64,000 bases of DNA from Cymodocea nodosa (GCA_036874045.1 CM072339.1:14143501-14207500), one strand, 5' to 3'. Numbered from the stretch's first letter, positions 23,713-34,525 are shown. Notes: generated from the letters alone by a model not told the origin. Numbers and translations: made by a program.

Positions 23713-25524
23713 CTCCTCCATACCTAAATTTTGCTAGTCCCTTAGCAAACTAAGATCTAATTAATTGATCTTTCTAAAAATGCTAGAATTAATTCTTCTT
23801 TTTTTCTTCTATTCAACATAAGAACTTGTATTATTATATAGATATTCTATATGTTTCAATAATCTGTTTTAACATTGTTTTCTCCTCTTCAACCTACAAA
23901 TACTTAGAATATATGCAAATTACATACAAAGTATATCATCATCACATAGGTGTTAATTATATTATCATTTGTTCTTCTTTTCATTATCTATCATCTTGAA
24001 TTTTTCAATAAGATTTCTAGAAGAAATTTCAACAACATACGAATCAAAGTACAATCCAATTCAATATGATTAAGACAAATAGAATAAAGAATTGTATCTC
24101 CATAAAACAACTTCAAAAGTCAATTCTAGATTCATATTTCAACAATTCTAGATAATAGAAAATATACTCGATTCATAAGATATCTGTATTTCACAAAACA
24201 CTTGTATCTTTTCAGAACAGTATATATATTTTTGTACTTTAAAAGTTAATTTGACAAGCTTGAATCATACAAGAGCTTTCTAATGTACCCATGTAACGAG
24301 CTTTCAATCAACAATCCCAAATCTGATCAAGATCTTAGGTTGCCAGATTTCAAGAATCCTTTTTTAGGTCAACAATCCTTACATACCTATCTGCTCAAGT
24401 ACAAAAGGCTCGTGATCAAACAAGTCAATAAACTCTCAAAATTATTATATATATATTTTTTCTCTTTTTCTCTTTTTATTTATTTATTTATTTATTTTTT
24501 CACAACACTAATCACATACAGTATATGTACGTATTTCATTAATACAGATGCAATAAAACACCAATCTCATATAGTACTGCTTCTATTATTTACTGAAAAT
24601 ATGAATCCATATCAATAAGTTCATACTTTTTCTATAGTTTAATAAGATCTACACATAAATTATTCTACAAGTTTAATTAGTCAAAATAAATATATCTTTA
24701 ATCATATGTATTTCATTTAATCTAGAATTCACATCTCAGCTCTTTTAGGACTTTAGATAATTTACTGATTTTTCATTAAGTACTCTGATTTCATTTTAAA
24801 ATCATGAAATTGTTAAACTCATGAAATTCAGAAAAAAAAACATAAGATATTATATCTAGATTTGCATAAATAGTAAATTCTATAGCATCTTATATAGCCT
24901 TCTAAATATAACATTCAAGTAGTTACAATTTATAAAAATTTTATAGTCTCAATTATCGGATAGTTACAGCAAGTTCATAAAAAAAATTTCAATTTCCAAA
25001 AAACTTTGCAATACCATTCTAATTCCTTTAATTAACAAACTTACATGGTTGTTACTTTAATTACCTCCCCCCCATACCTACATTTTGCATTGTCCTCAAT
25101 GTAAAAGATTTGACAATAAATACAGTAATTGTAGCAGACATGAATACAGTTTTGTTGATTTAGTACCTAACTCAACAAATGAGTTTAAATCTAAATTCAG
25201 GATAAGTAGTCAGTTACATACCTTGTTTCGTTTGTATCTCCTTCTGCATATTCTAATTTTTGATTCTGAAAAACTTTTTATTCACAGATAAAAGTAGAAT
25301 ATATAACAAAATAACAGTTAACAGATATTTATAAATCATTGTCTTGTGTGGAACCCAGGTTCCTACGCCTTTGGTGGCTCACAAGCAAGCTAATTGGTTT
25401 CCTAGCACAGATACCAACAAACTGGATTGATATTTTGTTTTTTTTATATAAAATAAACTAAAACTAAAATTTTTCTAAAAGTAAATGCAGAGAACACACA
25501 ACATTACAAGCACAAAATCACAAC
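23713..25524 (-). other. Z 3' internal region, left (inverted) copy
   Basis: Non-coding. Reading on the minus strand away from the FBA stop there is a first purine tract (ATTGAGGACAATGC, then GGGGGGGAGG near 25068), then about 1 kb similar to the SIRE spacer (24720-23800), then a second purine tract beside the LTR. A (TATT)n-like microsatellite lies at about 24475-24500. Both purine tracts resemble those found before gypsy 3' LTRs. Confidence 0.65.
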
Positions 25525-26325
25525 TTAAGAACATGATTGAAAAGTAGAAACAAATGGAATAAATGTGTCAGTCCAAGCAAACTTTTTAGTCATAATTCTT
25601 CTTGCTATTAATTTTGTTTTAATGCAGTTCATGTTCCTTCTTAATTTGTAAACTTGCAATATATTATCAATGCTAAATACAAGTGTATTACCATTAATGA
25701 AATGAAATGCAGAAAGGGATCCTTTTCGGTTCTAGGATAATGTAGTAGTTTCTATTTCTACATCTATTTCAATATATTCCTCTTCCCACTTCTATTCATT
25801 TATGTCTTTCATGATCCATATTTGAAATTTCATCAACTCATCCCACCATCTTATCAAACATAAAGTAAGATCATCATATTCATTATACCACATCCTTATT
25901 TGAATTTTATCAAATTCTGCAGATGGTGGTTTAGCTATTTCTCTCGGTATTAGCAAAATTTCTATATATTCATTATAACTATCTATGCTTACTATGTATA
26001 AATCAGATCTAAATGCAACTGATATATCTGTGACTAGATATATATATCCATCAAGTATGACATGCATGTTGTTAATTAATGATTTCTGTCCTAGATATAT
26101 CATAGTGTTTTCAGTCCAAGATCTATTTAGAAAATCATACACACTCAAGCATAAATCTTTGTCCAAATTTCCTGTAGGTCTTCAATAATATGATTTTTCA
26201 AGAATGGTCAAATTTTTATCAGAAAATATTAAAGCCGACCCACAATTTTCAGTTGGTACTTCATATCTATTAAGTCTTCCTATATTCCATTCTTCTCTTG
26301 TGATAGGATTTCTGATCAAAATATT
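25525..26325 (-). pseudogene. Captured F-box-associated (FBA) domain fragment, left copy
   Basis: Minus-strand translation gives the C-terminal part of a plant F-box protein: NPITREEWNIG, then LCLSVYDFLNRSW, MHVILDGYIYLVTD, LIPREIAKPPSAEFDKIQI, RWWDELMKFQIWIMKD and, after a stop, the C-terminal block GSLSAFHFINGNTLVF..FIPFVSTFQSCS with its stop at 25525-25527. The longest open stretch is 25792-26166. Two Trp codons are now stops (before RPTGN, and after KDINE). No F-box motif is present, because the copy is cut at 26325. Such domains normally bind substrates for SCF ubiquitin ligases; this one cannot be a functional ligase. The family call rests on overall pattern and is not confirmed by a search. 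Confidence 0.6.
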
Positions 26326-26326
26326 A

Positions 26327-26342
26327 GTCTGAAGCTTCAGAC
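26327..26342. repeat. 16-bp perfect palindrome at the inverted-repeat/loop junction
   Basis: GTCTGAAGCTTCAGAC equals its own reverse complement. It sits exactly where the left FBA copy ends and the env-like ORF begins. The homologous ORF at 62185 has only AGACTCC there, so GTCTGAAGCTTC looks like filler copied by snap-back synthesis. Confidence 0.8.
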
Positions 26343-27501
26343 TCCATCCCAATCTGCTAAAGAATCAGAAAGAACAGTGACAATGCAGATTGGTAGATAG
26401 GAGGAAGAAGAAAGAACAGATAATGAACAAGAAGCTGAACAAAGCCATATGGACAAAAATGACTTTGCAGATTCGATTGAATTTAATAAAACACTTCAAG
26501 ACAGAGTGGAGAGTTCTATTGGCTCACCACCATAGAAAAAAGCAGAAGCAAATATTCAGGAATCTACAGAACATTTTCAACAAGTTCAAATTTAGCCTAT
26601 GGAAGAAGAAGATCAAGAGCAAACCCCTCTAGAACAACAAAGTCACATTCCTGACCCGACTGAAGCAATAGTTCTAAATGAAGTATACTTTTGGAGTCAA
26701 GAAGTTTATAATAAATACCAAGAGATTAGGGGTTATGATATCATATACAGTAGACTAGTAAATTGGGACGGAATGCAAGAAATTAAAGAATTATTTGAGT
26801 TCCAAGGTCTACTACAATTTATTTATCAATAGAAAGAGCATGCAGTATATGAAAATCTAGTGCCCTATTTTTATGCTAATTTAAGAGAAGAAGAAGGACA
26901 ATTAATTTTCAACGTGGAGGAAGCTGATGTACAGATAACACCAGAGCTTCTCCAATACATTTTTGGATTGAAGAATAAAGGAAAAGAAATTTTGGAAAGC
27001 ACAACTACTGTTGAATGGACAGAGCAGGAAATCAAGGACAGTTTGGCTATCAATCCTAGTGTGCCATTATTAAATAGACTGAAGCATTTAAATGGTAAAG
27101 CACACATGATAGCTAACATTTCGATTAAAAATGTCTACCAACGACAAGGCCATGACATTAAACTGAGTCAATTTATCAAGTGGGCCACTTATGCAGTTGT
27201 GAACAGAATTCAAGTTAATTGGTGTCAAGTCTTCCTATCCAAAATGAAATCTGCAAAGAAGAAATTATTTTATGGAGATTTGATACCTATATTGATGGTA
27301 GACTGTATTGATTTCACGAAATGTACATCCAAAAGGATAAGATCAAGAACCATTTCAATGAAAGAATACAGAAATTATGTTGCAGCTGAAGTATTTGTAC
27401 CTTTTGGAGGTATTATTGGAGCTGTAGAAAAGATAGAACAATTAGAGCAACAATTAGAAAAACTCTAGAAGGAAGTAGATGAACTTAAGAATAGAGGCTA
27501 A
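26343..27501 (+). pseudogene. Gypsy-type env-like ORF, N-terminally truncated
   Basis: Homologous to the last 1.2 kb of the Y ORF at 61113-63372. The frame from 26599 has one stop (26831-26833), then 202 codons to a stop at 27466, then a last short stretch to 27501. Key blocks are LFEFQGLLQF, VPYFYANLREEEG, LQYIFGLKNKG, KHLNGKAHMIANI and VVNRIQVNW, i.e. the PF20167-like domain also found in the SIRE env-like ORFs. A predicted C-terminal coiled coil follows (EKIEQLEQQLEKL). Upstream of 26599 the frame is shifted. Function unknown; despite the family's name nothing shows transposase activity. Confidence 0.65.
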
Positions 27502-27952
27502 TTGTATAGTGCGTCTACTTGTACTTGTATATATTTGTATGAAAAATATCTGATTTGATTGTACTGTAATTTATTCATATGAATGAATATATGTTTTTTA
27601 GATATATTTTTCATGCGTGTTTAGAATGATGAAATGGATGAACTATATTGAATGTTATATAATTTGTGGAACATTATGCATGAATGTTTAAAAAGATTTA
27701 CAGTTTGCTGAATGACAGGATTAAATAATAGACGTTTGAAAATATCTGCATGCTGCAAGGTAAAATGTAAATTCTGCATAACATGAAATGAACTGCAAGT
27801 TAAATATTTATATAATATTCAGATTTAAACGAATTTTGATTAGAATGCTGCATTAATGACATGTATTTAACTTTATTTTAGTTAGTAGAGTGCAAGAGAG
27901 AAAAAAAAAAACATAGAGGTACTTACGAGGAGTAGACTTAGAGGTTGCCAAG
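27502..27952 (+). other. Gypsy 3' untranslated region
   Basis: Non-coding and AT-rich, similar to 63373-63822 after the Y env-like ORF. It includes a poly-A-rich GAGAGAAAAAAAAAAAC stretch at 27895-27912. Nothing else recognisable. Confidence 0.55.
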
Positions 27953-28720
27953 TGTTAACTCAACGAAGTAAGTTCATTGAGTTAAACTTAACTCCACGAG
28001 GCTAGTAATATAATATAAGGTCATTCCGTTGATAGTTAAACTTTCGGATAGTTAATGTCTCATTTTTGTCGAATAATTTATGTTAAAAACTCGTATAATT
28101 AAGTTATCTGCACGTGTGTTTTTAATGTTTTAAGTTGTCACATGTTTTCCAAGTGCGTTCGGTAATGAAAAATCGAATAGTTAGATAATTGTTCGAGTTT
28201 TGATACGCATAGATAAATAACTGTTCAAATTTTATAAAAGGACTAATGAATAGATAAATTTCTTTGTTCAGTCACGTGTTTTGCAGGTGTAAAAACTCAA
28301 AGAGTTAAAGGATAAGTGTTTGAGTTTTTACAGGACTTAAAGGATAAATGTTTGACTAAATCGAAGTTAGTCCGTGGAGTTAGCAACAGTAACCGATATT
28401 GTTCTGTTGAGTTATCTGTAACTCAACGAGGTTAGTTCGTAGATTAAGCAGAACAGTTATTCTTTTAACCATGAACGAAACTTCGTTGGCTTAACGGTTA
28501 CCAAAATTTGAAATTAGTAGTGGTACACGTACCCACAAAAATAGGAACCACGTTGCACGTTACAAGACACATTCTTGCAACGAGATTTATTTACTTTATG
28601 GATGTGCATTATATATATAGAACAAAATGTTATTTACGAGTTACCAGCACTTTTGAAAGAAAGGAGAATGCGTTGGGGAACTAGAAGGAGAAGTAGCTGA
28701 TTCAACTTCATTCGTCAACA
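27953..28720 (+). repeat. Candidate gypsy Y-type LTR
   Basis: It starts TGTTAACTCAACG and could end TCGTCAACA, giving matching TGTT..AACA ends. It lies between a PF20167-like ORF and gag, where an LTR shared by adjacent elements would be expected, and has a TATA-like ATTATATATATAG near 28608. The same start recurs at 63823. No clear polypurine tract or primer site is visible, so it may instead be an untranslated region. Confidence 0.35.
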
Positions 28721-29747
28721 AATATTTACTAAATGGAAAGCTTCAAACTGGTATGTAATTAATCGTCTACTATTTTATTTATGAGCACATGGACTCATTC
28801 TCTTAGCACTAAACGATTAGTAAGAACACCTACCTAGGAATATTCAACACAGAGGCGTACTGAAACATTTTCTGAACTGGACTTTAACGAAATCCTTTGA
28901 GGTGTAGCTAACCTTTCTTTAAAAGAGAACGTAGATATGGTTGCTCCAATAGAAAAACCATTAGGAGAAATTCTGTACCCTGAATTAGTTGATGAACCAT
29001 CATATATTCGATTACCAAACTTTGAGGGAGATAGGTTTGAACTGAAATCTAATTATATTAGTCAATTGCCACATTTTCATGGATTAGAAAGAGAGGATGC
29101 CTATTATTTCCTTAGAGAATTTAACGAAGTTTGTCAAATGATGAAGATGTCGAATATGAGTATAGATGCTATTAAACTTAGATATATCCCTTTTGCTTTA
29201 AAAGACACAACTAAGAGATGGTTATATACTCTATCGCCTGATACAATTTCTACATGGATTGAATTTTGCTCTATTTTTTTGGAAAAATATTATCCAACAC
29301 ATCAAACGATTAAAAAGAAAAAAGAAATATTAATGTGTAGTCAAAAACAGAGTGAATCATTCTAGAAATATTTTGAAAGATTTAAAGATTTACTAACTCA
29401 ATGTCCACATCATGCAATGAGTAAAGCACAATTAATAGGTATAATTTATGAAAGCATAGATGTTTCAACGAAATCTTTATTAGAATCTACTTGTCAAAAT
29501 GGATTTCTGAAACTATGTAGTGAAGAAGTACGGGCATATTTAGAAAACTTTGCAAAAAGAACTACACAATGGGAAAATTTGGCTAAAGTTATTGTAGATA
29601 AAAGAATATTGCTAAGAGGAATGTATGAAATAGATTCAAGCACTATGCTTGAAGTGTTAACTAAATTAACAAAGAAAATAGAAGAGTTATCATTAAATCA
29701 AAAGCTAGCAGAAAAAAATACAAACATTAATGATCTAGATATTATTT
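28721..29747 (+). pseudogene. Ty3/gypsy gag (Athila/Tat type)
   Basis: The capsid domain is clear: LPHFHGLEREDAYYFLREF, then FALKDTTKRWLY, FLEKYYPTHQTIKKKKEI, ERFKDLLTQCPHH and LIGIIYESID. This matches the retrotransposon gag family of Athila/Tat elements. The best start is the ATG at 28937, but the same frame extends upstream (RRTETFSELDFNEIL) with stops at about 28834 and 28901, so the true N-terminus is earlier. A further stop lies at 29363-29365 (SESF*KYFERF). No zinc knuckle follows; at about 29747 the sequence switches directly to the FBA fragment. Gag would form the particle around the element RNA. Confidence 0.8.
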
Positions 29748-29757
29748 AATGATCTAG
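29728..29757 (+). repeat. 11-bp direct repeat at the gag-FBA junction
   Basis: TAATGATCTAG occurs at 29728-29738 and again at 29747-29757 with an 8-bp spacer, exactly where gag reading ends and the FBA fragment begins. This resembles a template-switch or repair scar. Confidence 0.7.
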
Positions 29758-30615
29758 GGATGGATGAAAGACTAATTATATACAGGACCAAACCAAGGTA
29801 TGCAATTCTATTACCTGATATTTTAATCAGAAATCCTATCACAAGAGAAGAATGGAATATAGGAAGCCCTAATATATATGAAGTACCAACTGAAAATTGT
29901 GGGTCAGCTTTAATATTTTCTGATAAAAATTCGATCATTCCTAAAAAATTATATTATTGGAGACCTACAGGAAATTAGGATGAAGATTTATGCTTGAGTG
30001 TGTATGATTTTCTAAATAGATCTTGGACTAAAAATACTATGATATATCTAGGACAGAAATCATTAATTAACAGCATGCATGTCATACTTGATGGATATAT
30101 ATATCTAGTCACAGATATATCAGTTGCATTTAGATCTGATTTATACATAATAAGCATAGATAGTTATGATGAATATATAAAAATTTTGCTTATACCGAGA
30201 GAAATAACTAAACCACCATCTGCAGAATTTGATAAAATTCAAATAGGGATGTGGTATAATGAATATGATGATCCTGCTTTATGTCTGATAAGATGGTGGG
30301 ATGAGTTGATGAAATTTCAAATATGGATCATGAAAGACAAATGAATGGAAGTGGGAAGAGGAATATATTGAAATAGATGTAGAAATAGAAATTGCTACGT
30401 TATCTTGGAACCGAAAAGGATCCCTTTCTGCATTTCATTTCATTAATGGTAATACACTTGTATTTAGCATTGATAATATATTGAAAGTTTACAAATTAAG
30501 AAGGAACACAAACTGCATTAAAATAGAATTAATAGCAAGAAGAATTATGCCTAAAAAGTTTGATTCGATTGACACGTTTATTCCATTTGTTTCTACTTTT
30601 CAATCATGTTCTTAA
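29757..30615 (+). pseudogene. Captured F-box-associated (FBA) domain fragment, right copy
   Basis: Sister of the inverted copy at 25525-26325, about 65 bases longer at its start. Open stretches are 29760-29978 and 29994-30344 in one frame, divided by a TAG after WRPTGN. An extra A near 30340 shifts the frame; the remainder reads WKWEEEYIE, GSLSAFHFINGNTLVF and FIPFVSTFQSCS, with a stop at 30613-30615. The two copies carry different disabling changes, so they decayed independently. No F-box motif precedes it. The capture is probably a host-gene fragment in place of pol, fused behind gag. Confidence 0.6.
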
Positions 30616-32344
30616 GTTGTGATTTTGTGCTTTTAATGTTGTGTGTTTTCTACATTTACTTTTAGAAAAATTTTAGTTTTAGTTTATTTTATATAAAAAA
30701 ATAAAATATCAATCCAGTTTGTTGGTATCTATGTTGGGAAAACAACTGGCTTACTTGTGAGCCACCAAAGGCGTAGGAGCTTGGGTTCCACACAAGACAA
30801 TGATTTATAAATATCTGTTAATTGTTATTTTGTTATATATTCTGCTTTTATCTGTGAATAAAAAAAATTTTAGAATCAAAAATTGGAATATGCAGAAAGA
30901 GATACAAACGAAACAAGGTATGTAACTAATTACTTATCCTAAATTTAGATTTAAACTCATTTGTTGAGTTAGGTGCTAAATCAACGAAACTGTATTCATG
31001 TCTGCTACAATTACCATATTTATTGTCAAATCTTTTACATTGAGGACAATACAGAATGTAGGTATGAGGGGGAGGTAATTAAAGTAACAACTATGTAAGT
31101 TTGTTAATTAAAGGAATTAAAATGGTACTGAAAAGTTTGTGGAAATTGAATTTTTTTTTATGAACTTGCTGTAACTATCCGGTAATTGAGACTGTAAAAT
31201 TTTTATAAACTGTAACTGCTTGAATGTTATATTTAGAATGCTATAGAATTTACTATTTTTGCAAATCTAGATATAGTATCTTATGTTTTTTTTTGAATTT
31301 CATGAGTTTAACAGTTTCATGATTCTAAAATGAAATTAAAATACTTAGCTGAAAATTAGTAAATTATCTGAAGTCCTGAAAGAGTTGAGATGTGAATTCT
31401 AGATTAAATGAAACACATATGATTTAAGAAACATTTAATTTGACTGATTAAACTTGTAGAATGATTTATGTGTAGATCTTATTAAACTACAAAAAAAGTA
31501 TGAGCTTATTGTTATGGATTCATATTTTCAGTAAATGATAGAAGCAGAACTATATGAGATTGGTGTTTTATTGCATCTGTATTAATGGAATACGTACATA
31601 TAAAGTATGTGATTAATGTGAAAAAAAAAAAATTGAGAGTTTATTGACTTGTTTGATCATGAGACTTTTGTACTTGAGCAGATAGGTATGTAAGGATTGT
31701 TGACCTGAAAAAGGACTCTTGAAATCTGGCAACCTAAGATCCTGATCAGATCTGGGATTGTTGACTGAAAGCTCGTTACATGGGTACATTAGAAAGCTTT
31801 TGTATGATTCAAGCTTGTCAAATTAACTTTTAAAGTACAAAAATACATGTACTGTTCTGAAAAGATACAAGTGTTTTGTGAATCGAGTATATTTTCTGTT
31901 ATCTAGAATTGTTGAAATATGAATCTAGAATTGACCTTTGAAGTTGTTTAATGGAGATACAATTCTTTATTCTACTTGTCTTAATCATATTGAATTGGAT
32001 TGTACTTTGATTCGTATGTTGTTGAAATTTCTTCTAGAAATCTTATTGGAAAATTTAGGATGACAGATGATGAAAAGAAGAACAAACAATAATATAATTA
32101 ACACCTATGTGATGATGATATACTTTGTATGTAATTTGCATATATTCTAAGTATATTTGCAGGTTGAAGAGGAGAAAACAATGTTAAAACAGATTACTGA
32201 AACATATAGAATATTTATATAATAATACAAGTTCTTATGCTAAACAGAAGAAAAAAGGAAGAATTAATTCTAGCACTTTTAGAAAGACCAATTAATTAGA
32301 TCTTAATTTGCTAAGGGACTAGCAAAATTTAGGTATGTGGGGAG
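30616..32344 (+). other. Z 3' internal region, right copy
   Basis: Non-coding. The counterpart of 23713-25524. A purine tract (TGAGGACAATAC, then GTATGAGGGGGAGG near 31070) is followed by about 0.9 kb similar to the SIRE spacers (31430-32340) and a second tract, GCAAAATTTAGGTATGTGGG, directly before the LTR at 32345. Confidence 0.65.
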
Positions 32345-34520
32345 TGTTTAAAATGAAAAAGTGCATAATATTAATGGTTAAATGATGGTTAATTACATAA
32401 TATTCAGCTTATCATATGAGAATTAAGCTATTTTGTTATAATTGCACTATTATATGCGTTAATGAAAGAATCTGCTTAATTTTGGGGAATTAATGTTAAT
32501 TTAGTACATTTCTGAACTGTCGGTAAATTACAGGCTGTGAAGTTCTTAAGTATCCGAATTTTCTGTTATTTCGGACATTTATGCTTAATACCAAAGAGTT
32601 ATGTTTAAATTACCAAACAGTTATGTTTTAAAGAATATTTTATTATTTCCTGAAGTACACGTGTCGAAACCATAATGCATGACTTAAGTAAACTTTCGGT
32701 GAGTTATCTCTAATTATCCGAAATTGCAGTTGGGCATCAGATAGTTATATGTGTAACTCTCTGAAATCTCCTTTTATTATAAAATAGTTGTTGAACACAT
32801 GTCATGTTCTGGAAGAATGACTTAAGTGGATTTTCGGTGAGTTATCTCTAACTATCTGAAATGCATCTAGACATCGGATAGTTAGACTTGTAACTCTCTG
32901 AAATATTTCTTTATTATAAAACTGCTGATGACATGTGTCATGATCTAGAAGATTGACTTAAGTTATATATCGGTGAGTTATCTGTAACTATCTGAAATGC
33001 ATCTAAGCATCGAATAGTTAAGTTTGTAAGTATCTAAAATGCACCTAAGCATTAGATAGTTAAATTTATGCACATGTTTTATAGTTAAATCAACGAAGCA
33101 AGTCCGTTGAGTTATCTATAACTCTACGGACCATTTATTTTCTAATATGCCACAGTAGCGATTGCAAGAACAGAACAGTTGGAAGAAAAATCACAATCAC
33201 ACGTATCACACAGGAATTCACTCGTCGAAGGAAGAAGAAATCATCGCCATTGATATGAATGAAGGAAATCCAACCAATCATTCAAGCAGAAGCAATTACC
33301 ATTGAAGAAATATAAAAGAAAAGAAGAAAAAAGAAGTGTGGTGGCCGATGGGTGTGGCCAGTGTGTGTAGAGGAGGATCACCGAGCTTTCTACAGGCAGC
33401 GTCGACAATTCTCTGAAGTACCACACCAACCATCACCACCACTGCCATAATCACCAACCATTGAAGGTCTATGAGGATACTTTCCTGATGTCGGGTCGAT
33501 TTCGAGCCAAACATAGTGTTTGACAATCACTGTGAGGAGTGATCGCATCGCGGGAAGGGAAGCCATTTTCACCAAGTGCCGACTCATATCTCAGGAGATC
33601 GTAAAGCTTCTAGCCTTGGCTTTGGGTTGATGCTTGTATGCTGAAGAGGAGATCATCTTGCAATTTTGGACTCACGATTCTATAGGAAGAGGAGACAAAA
33701 TTGTAAGTGGTTAAATTTTCAATGGTGTAATCACGTCGCATGTAGTGACGAAAGTATTTATTGTCAACTGAGATTACTTTACATTTCACCTTTCGCCCAT
33801 TTTCATGCTCATATCAAAACAAAAATACCAAAAACAACTTATCTGTGTTTGTATTTTGTATTTAGGTATTGTATTGTTTGTTTTGTATCGTGATTAATGT
33901 TATCTTTGTTAGTGTTGTGATTGTTTTATGTTTGTTTTAGTTTTACAATTTACTGAAATTGGTTTGTTCAAAAGACTTAAAGATTTTAATGGTTACTATT
34001 TGAATTATATGAATGTTAGTATTGCCTAATGATAAATCCAGTATTTACTAACATTAAAGAGCTTAATTGATGTTATTTACAATCTGTGTGACCACTCAAT
34101 GGTTGGCCGAATTCCTCTGTAAATAGCAGTATTAAATAGGAAAGACAGGCACGTGGAGTTAACTTAAGTCCACGAGGTTAGTCTGTTGAGCTAACTGTAA
34201 CTCAACAGAGAGCTTATTGAATATATAAATTTGATTGTTAAAAACGGAACAGTTCGCAATTCTTAAGTAATTCCTTGTGGGATCGACCTATACTTGCACA
34301 CTAATACAATAGACACTGTGCACTTGTAGTAAAAATACAAATTGGAATTAGTATCTAATTTTTGTGAAAGGTTGTTTGTTTACTTCTAAAAAGGAATTTA
34401 GTGATATAGGCATAAAGATAAATTAACTAAGTAAAAACAGAAGTCAACAAATCCAAGTTTTTCTTCCGCATTACGGGGTAACCAATCAAGTTTTCTGATG
34501 TCGTGTTGGAGATCCAAACA
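32345..34520 (+). repeat. Complete Z 3' LTR
   Basis: 2176 bp, TGTTTAAAATG..CAAACA. From its start it holds degenerate repeats of about 110 bp with GACACGTGTC/GACATGTGTC and GACTTAAGT (32640-33060). A GC-rich block at about 33340-33610 follows, then the gypsy U5-type GGGATCGACC..ACTTGCACAC near 34280. The last 75 bases have two imperfect copies of a CAAGTTTTCTxGTGT.GTGCTGG sequence that resembles a gypsy primer region. The flanking AAAAG at 34521-34525 is the right target duplication. Confidence 0.88.
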
Positions 34521-34525
34521 AAAAG
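34521..34525. repeat. Right target-site duplication AAAAG of the Z composite
   Basis: Identical to 18694-18698 and directly follows the LTR end. Confidence 0.92.

Larger units (their letters stand above)
18699..34520 (+). mobile_element. Z composite retroelement with internal inverted duplication, 15.8 kb
   Basis: Bounded by TGTTTAGAATG on the left and GATCCAAACA on the right, with a 5-bp AAAAG duplication. The order is: first 1 kb of a plus LTR; an inverted block (LTR, 3' region, FBA fragment; 19696-26325, minus); a loop with a gypsy-like env-like ORF, candidate LTR and gag; then FBA fragment, 3' region and complete plus LTR (29757-34520). No pol is visible anywhere inside. The inverted block starts exactly at a Z LTR terminus. 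It is therefore probably a second, minus-strand Z copy inserted in the 5' LTR, followed by a deletion that removed its 5' part and the rest of the outer 5' LTR. An alternative is integration of a rearranged cDNA. Confidence 0.8.

Noticed and set aside
24283..24618. 111-codon frame in the Z 3' region
   Set aside because: It runs across the SIRE-like spacer and a TATT microsatellite, is on the opposite strand to the element, and has no counterpart in the right copy.
26860..27468. Calling the 202-codon ORF a transposase because of the family name I recall
   Set aside because: No catalytic motif is visible, and the ORF sits in the env-like position of retroelements.
28735..28775. GTATGT splice-donor-like site before gypsy gag, suggesting a spliced leader
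   Set aside because: No matching acceptor could be fixed by eye, and the sequence is AT-rich enough for chance matches.
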